Shown: piece after piece, positions 55,257 through 64,000 of the stretch
Numbering within the stretch: position 1 is the stretch's first letter
Layout: each line of letters starts with the position of its first letter
Source: Cryptomeria japonica
Lineage: Eukaryota; Streptophyta; Pinopsida; Cupressales; Cupressaceae
Reading direction: 5' to 3'
DNA length: 64,000 bases
Assembly: GCF_030272615.1 (NCBI RefSeq)
Contig: NC_081406.1
Location: 191,773,891-191,837,890 of the forward strand
Program-made: the position numbers and the translations under genes
The notes under the pieces: generated by a model
What the model saw: only the letters and a program-made list of their open reading frames with translations
Told to the model about the DNA's origin: nothing
The model's database searches: none

Positions 55257-58200
55257 CTAATCAAGACAACTATTTTATATTATTGTTATCTCCTATAAAT
55301 GCAACCTATGCTAAATTGCAGAATTTAGCTTTTTCTGGGGGAACATGGGATCACTTCAAGGTTGTGGGTCACCTTTGTTTGAAATGAACCTCTGGATAAG
55401 GCCGATTCCTAGCTGGTTATTACTTAAAGTCACTGTTAACTTGCAAGGAAAAGGGAGAGAGAGAGAATTGAAAATCACAAAAGTATGATTGAAAACTAAA
55501 ACACTAACTAAGTGATACACCAAACTTCAAGTTTATGATACTCACAAAACCAGACACTTAAACACTAGGATGATAAAAATGGATTTACACAACTCATTCT
55601 AACATGAACATACATAAATATTTCACAAAAATATTTGAATGTAATTGCTCAATAATGGAAGAAAAAATTCACAATAGAGAACTCATAACACTTATCTAAA
55701 CACAATCTGCAACCTGCATAATGAACCTCTCATAGAGAAGGTATGAAAAATGAGACATAATCGTAAGGAAGATGAAACACTTCACTAATAACTCGATCGA
55801 TCACATAAAAGTACACAACTCTGCAAATGATAAGAAGGTAATGATACTGCCAATTTAGTCTCCAAGGTAGCTTTTTCATATATCAAAATGAGTTACAAGA
55901 TTGCAAAAATCTGACTATGGACTCCAAAAAGACTAAATCTCCAATCAGGATAATCTGAACTTACTGAAAAATGAGTTACAATCATGAATATATCATTTCC
56001 CACTCCCTCCAAAAATCCCACAAATCAGGAACCTCTAACAAACTAGGGTCGGATGCACTCAAAATGCCTCAAATCTAGGGCCTATATTCTCTCCACAAGT
56101 GCTCCAAATGGGTGAAAAAGTCAAACATGACTTAATCAAGCCATAAACTTCTCAAGAATGTATTAAACTTCTCCTAACTAAGTCAAAAAAACTCCTAGAT
56201 GCTCTCCACATGTCCTCAAATAGTTTCAGCCAACCCTATATCTTTGGCACACATGCCCTATATGCTTGGCTTCTCTTATTAATTCAATCCTCACCCTCTC
56301 TTTGACTTGGACACTTGGCAAAAATCTTTTAGCCACCTCAATTTGCATTGAATAATAACAAAATGACTACTACTTATAACCACACCTTAAAGTCAATTGT
56401 TTTACAATGAATACATGCAAATGACTCTCCACTCAACGCTAATAGCATGACCATAAGAACACATGCTTAGTTATATCAACAAGCCTAGGGTGATACATAT
56501 GGCATATTATATTGCAATTTCCATTAAGGCATTAACAATGCCTAAGCTTCATACACCCTATTCATTAGGGTAACGAGCATATTTGTTTTATTTTGCATTT
56601 AGTAAAAAATTACCACCAAAACACAAGCAAAAAAGAGATGAAGCATTTCATTTTCATTGAAGCTTCTCAAAGAAAATTGCTCCACCAAGGGTCTGAAACC
56701 CTAACTCCTCACTCTGTGTATGGCCGCCATGATGGAAGATGAATAGAGAGAAATTCCAAGGGCAAGGGCATTTTCATTCTCATGGGATCACTGATATTTT
56801 GTAAGGTATGATCTTTTCGCTCAAAATAGAGCTTCTCTTGTTGATATATTGGCAATACAAGATTGCTCTTGCAGATTTAGACGTTATTCCATTACTTCCA
56901 GTTTCCATATACCTTCTTGCTATTTTTTTCTGAGACTCCATCCTCTTTATCATTTCTCTTGGTGAATAATGTTGCAGTGGCTCTGTTTTTTGCACAAAAT
57001 GTGATATTCTAGTCGGCTTTGAGCTCAAAAAGTGAGCTTCTTCTACACTTTATGGATATATGGCTCTTTTGTATATTTCATGTAGCAAAAAATAGAATTA
57101 TTTTATTTAATAGCTACAGCTATGGCTATCTTTTTAGCTTCTAGGTTACATGATTCCATTCGTGCCACCTACATCTGATTTTTTGATTTCTGATCTAGAA
57201 AAGAAAAAAAAAACTTGCTTAATAACTACAGGTTCACACTTTCTTTGCAGGATTTTCCTTGAGCATTGGCTCTTTGATATTTCTTGTGGCATCTTTGTGT
57301 TTTAAGGCATTCTCCTTTTTGCATTTCAAAACTGATTCCTTTTCTCTCTATGCACAAAGCATGCCAACTTTGTTCTCAAACTGCAAGGGTTTTCTTTCAT
57401 TATCGGCCTCCGGGATAAACCTTCTTTCTTTTGTGATAAAATGATTCATCATGCTTTATGGTTTCTAATACCGTGATTATTGATGAAACAATACCTTTTG
57501 ACTGCTTATTGTGAAAATTGGTTTATGATTGTTAATTCCTTATGGGTTGTGAGTAATAGCTTTTCACATTATCATTGTATTAAATTGCCTCTAATACTGA
57601 GGAAAACTATTCACTCCTTAGTCTGCCATTAAGTTATTTGGATTGTCTTTGTTCTCTTGAACTGCTTAACATCTCCACAACTATACCTACAAGTTGCAAA
57701 CCCCACTGCCCTTATTTTTCATAGATTCCTGCATCCACAAACCTCTTTGTTTATAGTACTGTAAACAGTAACCTATGTCCGAGACTGTTGAAGCTTCTTT
57801 GTTCTATGTTCTTTGACATTTATGAAGCTTTCATTTATTGTTTTCATAACATATTACTGAGTTGTCTATGCCATATTCATATACGGTAACTGCTCTTGAA
57901 GCTCTTTTGAACTCATTTCACTTTTCTTTGTAACTATGAAGTGCACTTCATAGCTATCATATGCTTAACACCTCTGCTCTTATGCTATAAATATTGCATT
58001 TTCCCTGTTGGTTACTCTTTGCTCTTAAGTCAATGAAGAAGATCATTGCATAGTATGTCCAGACTGTCATTTGTAGTGAGTGTGTTTTCATAGCTATCAT
58101 CTCTTTTAAGTCTAGGACTGCTCATCACTCATTTTAATTTGATTGTGTGCACTAAACATGTGACTCCTCTCATTACATATTTAAGATCTTCTATAAAATT

Positions 58201-58698
58201 AATCACTTGCTTAACAATCTCGAATGAAATGTTGCACTGTATTTTGCCTTGATTGAGAATGATGCTTAGCTCTCTGTTTGTTGAATGCTGCAAAAACTTC
58301 ATCTCTCATGATCACTGACAAAAATATCTATATCTTTTCTTCTCACATTCACATGATGACAATAGGCTTTTATTTAGCATGAATGCAATTCTACTCATTG
58401 TTATTTATATTGCCATTGAATGGACAATGCTTCCTGCCATTTGAATGACAATATACATGACCTTGATTGATGTCAAATCTCTTGTTAAACAATGAATTAT
58501 TGTCACCCTATGAATGTGTATTGAAAGGATGATGCTTTCCTTGAATAGAAAAACATTCTAGGATTCTCTCTCTAACCTTAGAGGAAAGCACATTGGGTTC
58601 AACCCTTGTGGGAGCCACATTTACCCCATGTGTTGAAATTGAAAAAAATTAACTATACATGTATCTGCACATAGAACAAACTTGTTAAAAATTAGATG

Positions 58699-58754
58699 CC
58701 TATCTTGGGTGTACATGATGATCAGCCATGGGTTTCCTGTACACCTAAGATAGG
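58699..58754. repeat. Hairpin: 17-bp arms, 22-nt loop
   Basis: CCTATCTTGGGTGTACA (58699-58715) faces TGTACACCTAAGATAGG (58738-58754). The single mismatch is a G-U wobble in RNA. It could be the fold of a small RNA precursor or a structural end of the inserted element. Confidence 0.75.
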
Positions 58755-58940
58755 AATCCCTCTTCAATGCACATTGTGATGAATCTATACATGCATAGGG
58801 TGAATGTATATACAATATTTATAATCAGTCATTTCTTAGATCATTGATCTAACATCATTGCTATGTCTTTTGCAGGAATCAGGAGCAAGGAGCAAGGAGG
58901 AGTCAAGGTTCGAGACAACATCAACCTAAGACAACCAGCG

Positions 58941-58967
58941 AACCAGTCATTCAGGCAATGACTGGTT
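58941..58967. repeat. Hairpin: 11-bp perfect arms, 5-nt loop
   Basis: AACCAGTCATT (58941-58951) and AATGACTGGTT (58957-58967) are perfect complements around CAGGC. It lies 190 bp after the first hairpin. The shape resembles a small terminal stem, but it is not followed by the CTRR of a Helitron end. Confidence 0.75.
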
Positions 58968-59483
58968 ACCTCCTTTCATGCACATTTATTCTTTCTGTTA
59001 CTTATTCATGTATATGTTTTTCCACAATTTGTGTTGAATAAGAAATGGTTAGTCTCATGGCTTGTGTGAGACAAAATGTACAATTTTCACTCAAAGAATA
59101 CTTTTTTCAAAAATAGATTTATTGAATTTTTCTATGCTATATGCATGTGTTCAAATGTAATACTGTAGCTATAATATTTTGTATAATTTCATTCATGCAC
59201 ATTTATGTGATATAGTAAAGATCTAAAAATGCATCCCTTCTTCCTTTCATTTAGCTCCTAGGATAAAATAGTCAACCTAAATGAACTATGAGTGAAATTT
59301 GGGTAACAATTATATTTATTATAATTCATATCTATGATTTTTATAATTTAATTACATAATTTTAAAATATTTTTTCTCGGTCTTCTTTCAAGTTTATCTA
59401 TGATTAGAGCTATGAGATTTCCACAATCCATTTTTTGGATACACTTATTGTTTCTGGATTCGATTGTGTGAGCAATTTTTTAT

Positions 59484-60408
59484 CATCTATGATTTTGGTT
59501 AGAGATTTGGGCCAATTGCCTTCAGTCAATGATAGACCGGCATATGACAGTAATAAATAGACAAATTTATTGTGGCAAGAATTCAAAACTATGGTTACAT
59601 TCGATAAAATATTCAAACAAGATGGACAAAACAACCAACAACAAAGGTTTCATTAGCTTTTGCCAAATCTAAGAGATGCAAACCCACAAATTGATGACTG
59701 AAGATTACTTGTGACAAGAGCCCCTATTAACATAAATGTTATAACTAATGTTGAGCTTGACAATACTATCCATTTGTTCTCCACAAATGAAAACACTCAC
59801 AATCATAACAAAAAATGTTATATACATTGAAACATCTCGTTGCACGTAGTCTCACAACAAAAGTAGGAAGTGTACATCAAGCAAAAGATTTTTCAAATGA
59901 TTAACTTGATCTAGAGATATTGATCAACAAGAATTCAAGGGTGATGTTGAGTTCAAATCTTTGGATACAAGCAAGACTTGTAAATGGAGCTCTAGGATAT
60001 GTTCGAAAGATTATCTATAAACTAGGAAGTTCTCCACCTGAACCACCATCATATGTCATGGTTGAATTCGACAATTATACATGAATACCATTTGAAGATC
60101 ATCATCCAAATATAATTCTAATAACACCAATACAAAAGGGCAAGACATTTTAGTTATTGTTGAGATTCGCATGGGCATTGACTATACATAAATCTCAGGG
60201 GTTGACTCTATCAAAAGCCACAATAGATATAGGACCAACATAAAGAACCAGATTGACATTTGTGGCAGTGTCTCGAGTAAAATCTCTAGAAAGCCTTAGA
60301 ATAATGCCAACATTCACAAATGAGCATTATGAAAAAATAAAAATCAGTAAACAACTTGCAAAGCAAAAGGTCGAAGAAAATAGATTAAAGTTTTTAGAAG
60401 ATAATTGA
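59484..60408 (+). pseudogene. Helitron RepHel helicase, C-terminal part
   Basis: Resumes with motif III (ILVRDLGQLPSVND), then FKTMVTFDKIFKQDGQNNQQ, the block starting TNENTHNHNKK, SNLWIQARLVNGALGYVRKI, SSPPEPPSYVMVEFDNYT, and the terminal motifs WALTIHKSQGLTLSKATIDI and TFVAVSRVKSLESLRIM. It ends with a Lys-rich tail and stop TGA at 60406-60408. Stops (for example near 59657 and 60150) break the frame. These are the characteristic motifs V and VI of PIF1-like Helitron helicases. Together with 53960-55256 this gives most of the helicase domain of one decayed element. Confidence 0.9.
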
Positions 60409-61586
60409 TCTAATATATATTTTTGCTACTATTGTTTTTGTTGTTAACTTTACATTCTTTGGGTTGTTGTTTATAGGAACAACCTTGTTTTGTTGCTTAT
60501 TAATATAAAAAACAATTGAAATTTGGTTCCAATATCTTCTATTTTTCCTAATTTTTACTTTTTATTAATGACTTATATTGTGACAAATAATTTGATCAAA
60601 ATCATTCTATTTTTTTTACAATGCAACTGAATACTATTTATAGTTTTATGTATCTATTTATTAATACATAATTCAAATTTGTTTGAAAATCTTCTATTTT
60701 TTGTAATGTCTAAATTGTTTAATACATACACATAACAAGTATAATATTAGTTTTCTCCATAACACTTTATACTTTATCTATGCATGCTTCAAATTCTTAA
60801 AGTCATAAATTGCTTTAAAACAAAAAAATTATATATTACTATAATTATCAAAATGTACAACCATTGATATATTTATTTTGTTCATCTATGTTGTGCATTA
60901 CATTCTACAATTTCTTTCAAATACTATAACTCATTTATTCAACCATTTCACTTCAAACTCACTGATAATAAAATATTTATTATTGTTTAAAAATATATAT
61001 TATTATGTATGAATATTAAATATTTTCATAATTTGATATCTCTCAGCGTATCTTAGATTTTTTAAAATATAGGTATGCTAGTTTATAAAGAATTGTATAT
61101 ATTTATTTTTTAATATTTAAATATTTTTATCAATTTTATTTATCAATACATATTAAATATATATAAAATATATTTTTAATTAAGCAATATAAATTTTATA
61201 TATATATATTGATTGAGTAGTGAGCATAGTGACATGTCTATCAAAATCCTATTCATGGGCATTATCTTCATTGTGACATTTTACACACTTCTCTCTAAGA
61301 AAAGATAAACATTCATCTATTGAATCTTTAAGAGAAGTGGTTCAAAATGTCCATGAACAAGATTTTGATCATCAAACAAGAAAAAATATGCAATATTTTT
61401 TAAAGTTTGATGAAAATTTAGGTACTTTACTTTTTTTGTTAAAAACCTAATACATACTTAAATATTTATCCACTTGATACAAAATAAGTCTCCCCAAAGG
61501 CCATATTCATTACAATTTAGATTTAGATCTGCAAATAGTTGAATATGTTGTAGATACATATTTACATCATTAACTCCATGCAATTC
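60409..61586. other. AT-rich region after the Helitron helicase
   Basis: Very AT-rich, with ATATAT runs near 61200-61210. It may include the Helitron 3' end, but I could not identify a CTRR terminus with a preceding hairpin. No gene is seen. Confidence 0.5.
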
Positions 61587-62799
61587 TGTAACGTCATAAA
61601 ATTGCGACCTTGCAATTTTCCCCCGCATTTGGGTCTTCACATTGGTGAAGCGAATCCCTAAGCCTGATTGGAGACCCAAGACATGCTCTCACCTCTCGAA
61701 ACATGCATTTCCTTGCATCCTACACTTTCCTCCTACACTTCTTGTCTTGGACTAGGGCAGGATAGGGGTGTGGTGCCCCTGTCCTTGCCCTATTTTGGGC
61801 CCCCTCCACTCAAATCTTGCATTGGGCTTGTCAATGAGAAGCAAGAAAAAGTTTTCTATGTCAGCCTAAGATGGAAAATTAGTTACAAACCCTAATTGGC
61901 AAGTATATAAGATGCATTTTCCCCTCTCATTTGGATAAGTTCAATCAAGTATAATAAGTTCGATAAGTCGATGAGTTCAGTAAGTCCAAAAGGGGAAATC
62001 AAGCATTCAAGCATTCCTTTCAAGCATTGAGCATCTCAAGTCTCCTTTCAAGACTAGGTGTTGTATTCAAGTCAAGGATTCAACCATTGAAGAGGAGATC
62101 CCTATCAACATTCAAAGCATTCAATTCTACATATCCATTCAAACAACTCTATCAATATTTCAATTGCATCCTCTCTTGAGGTGAATTCTATTTCAGTCAT
62201 TTACTTTCATTTACTTGCAAGTACTTTTCATCATTTGGTTAATTCCAAAACCAAGGTTTGACTTAAAGGCAAACCCCCAATCCCAACAACATTTCCTCTC
62301 TTTTCTGTGTGTAGGTTGCAGGTGCATAGCTGTATTTGCTAGTTTAAGCTTCATTTTCAAAGACGAAAAAACCCTTTTCGACTCGCGGATTTTTCGGAGG
62401 ACCAAGTACACTTTCAACGCAATCTCGACAAATTTCACTCAAATTTACAAAGGAGCTTCATCTCAGCATTTTAATGCTAATTCTAGGTGCACAACTTCAT
62501 CCCACATTTCTATCTCAAGTTATAATCATTTCTTTGCCATCTTTACACTTAGTCTCAATTCACTTAATTCATCCTATCCATTCTAAAAGAGGGGTCACTT
62601 TTACTTTCCAAATTCATTGTCAATTCACTTAGCATTCAATCTCTTTCCATTGATATTGAATCTAGTGAATTCAACCCCCCTCTTTTAAATGTAATGCGTG
62701 AAAGAGGTTGAAGAGGATCCTTTGTGAAACTTGCACTCCTTTCTTAAGGATGGTAAAGCTTTCCACTTGATCTTACCTCCTTCCTTTTTCACCATTACA
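61587..62799 (+). repeat. 5' LTR of a third Gypsy-like element (plus sense)
   Basis: Starts TGTAACGTCATAAAATTGCG, close to the LTR starts of the first element (TGCAGTGTCATAAAATTGTG) and second element (TGTAGCGTCGTAAATTGTAC). It ends ATTACA and is followed by the same primer-site text as the first element. It shares internal blocks such as GTGTAGGTTGCAGGTGCATAGC and the G/C-rich CAGGATAGGGGTGTGGTGCC. Its length of 1213 bp fits the others. The partner LTR lies beyond the window. Confidence 0.85.
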
Positions 62800-64000
62800 T
62801 TTTGGTGAACCCGACATCTTACATGCTTGACATTTCACACTATTGCATATTTTTCATTTACAAGTTTAATTTTCTAGCAAAACTTAGTGGTTAATTCATT
62901 CAAAACCGTAGTTGTTAAAATTGGAATTGAACTTGTTTTTTTCCAAAAATTGTTATCTATTGTTTTAGATCTGAAAAATTGCATTAAATACAATTTCTTA
63001 TTTGTCTTGTTCAAATTACAAATCAATTTTACAAAATTAAGTGGTTAATGGTCAAAACCTTAATTTTCAAAAATCAACTTGAACTTGTGCAAGCATTGGA
63101 TTTACATTTAATTTTCAGATTTAGAACTATTTTCATTTCAGTTTTGTCTTCTTGCCTAAAATTCAAATTTTCAACTTCCCTCCCTTTTCCAAAATTCAAA
63201 ATTTAAAATCTAAAAATTCAATGGTTAGGTCCTAAAACCCTAATTTTTAAATTCACTTGGATTTTGTGTAAAATTCAATCAATTTCAACCAATTTCAGTT
63301 TTCAAAACATTATCCAAGGTGGCCTCATCCATTAGGTTTGACCTTTTTCAAATTTGTAATTCAAGTTCTTATCTTTTTCAAAACCCTATTAGGGTCCTAT
63401 TTTCACATTCAAACCTTCATTTTGCATATCTAAACTTTGTAAAATCAACCAATTGTTTGAGGTTAGCTCTAAAATCATTGTAGCTTTCACCCTTGAAAAT
63501 TTTCGAAAAAGTTGGGCAGACTGTGTGCAACTTCAACACAATCCCTGGCTTTTTCCTAAAATTTTTGGAGACTGTTATAACTGTATTTAATTGCTTAAAT
63601 CCAAAAAATTTGCTGATTTTGTTGAATTTTGATCCCTCTAAAATAAAAAATACTTCACAAATTCAATATCACAACTTTCAAGAAAAAATTTAAAATTAAG
63701 TGGTTAATTGTAATCTGCCCTGATTTAAAAATTTTTGTCAATTTTAATTTTAAAGTTAAGTGGTATCCCATAGGCCCTAATTTTAAAATTTCAAAATATT
63801 ATTTTGGAAATTGTGTCATTTCTTCTTTCAACAAAGTTCAAATTATATAATCATCATTTGTACATTATTCAATTTTGCAAACTTTGTTCCTTAAATTCAA
63901 AACTCAAATTCAAAATTTCCCTCTAGTGCATGCATTTTATCACTATTAGTCCTACCTCTACTATCTACGTTAGACGAAGCACTAGAATTAAGGCTTCCGA
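62800..64000 (+). mobile_element. Leader of the third LTR element, runs off the window
   Basis: Begins TTTTGGTGAACCCGACAT, the family primer-site position, and continues with T-rich leader text (CAAATTTTCA, AATTTTCAGATTT) like 7442-6960 on the minus strand. No coding frame beyond 66 codons. Gag would be expected further right, outside the window. Confidence 0.75.

Larger units (their letters stand above)
55257..59487. mobile_element. 4.2-kb insertion splitting the Helitron helicase, class unknown
   Basis: The helicase text stops at GRSFIM (55256) and resumes in register with ILVRDLGQLPSVNDRP at 59493. TATGA occurs at both edges (55252-55256 and 59488-59492), a possible 5-bp target duplication. 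Inside, the left 1.3 kb is A-rich and the right part T-rich. I see no long frame, no LTR pair and no terminal inverted repeat. Two perfect or near-perfect hairpins (58699-58754 and 58941-58967) lie in its right third. Confidence 0.65.

Noticed and set aside
58941-58967. Helitron 3' terminal hairpin
   Set aside because: The stem is right in size, but no CTRR follows within about 12 bases, and it lies between the two helicase parts rather than after them.

Overview
This window is nuclear DNA of a seed plant. The evidence is a 19-exon gene with spliceosomal introns for a plant-type secreted beta-galactosidase, together with plant LTR retrotransposons, an L1-type LINE, a CACTA transposon and a Helitron. 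The long, old, nested and AT-rich repeats around a single compact gene suggest a large genome, perhaps a gymnosperm. That placement is inference from texture and repeat style, not a marker. There are no bacterial operons, rRNA or tRNA genes, or CRISPR arrays.

Left third (1-28 kb): a complete non-autonomous Ty3/Gypsy-like LTR element lies on the minus strand (250-8626). It has 5-bp target duplications (AGAGT), decayed gag, no pol, and an antisense reading frame with its own TATA box. It sits at the edge of a 1.2-kb purine-rich microsatellite tract. Next come the LTR and truncated interior of a related element (11264-13620), then a 1.75-kb array of about six copies of a ~240-bp unit in both orientations, which forms two long hairpins (13625-15390). 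After that is a mosaic of Copia pieces in opposite orientations (17206-25092).

Middle (28-42 kb): the only apparently intact host gene is a minus-strand beta-galactosidase (28323-33971). Its 19 exons join to 857 codons with both catalytic glutamates and a C-terminal lectin-like domain. AT-rich tandem repeats follow, split by a ~6.1-kb minus-strand LINE (35766-41920). The LINE ORF1 stop and ORF2 start overlap as ATGA, and its RNase H domain has lost the first catalytic Asp.

Right third (42-64 kb): a 10.7-kb CACTA transposon (42810-53481, target duplication GCC) carries the N-terminal part of its TNP2 transposase joined in frame, inside one exon, to the C-terminal exons of a captured clathrin heavy chain gene with introns retained. 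One clathrin intron has been invaded by about 5 kb of foreign DNA that contains a 510-codon reading frame and an unusual field of ATCGG/CCGAT motifs. Beyond the CACTA lies a decayed Helitron helicase (53960-60408) split by a 4.2-kb insertion. The window ends in a plus-strand LTR and leader (61587 onward) related to the first element.

The most unusual object is the TNP2-clathrin chimera. It now carries several stop codons, so it is a fossil of exon capture rather than a working gene.
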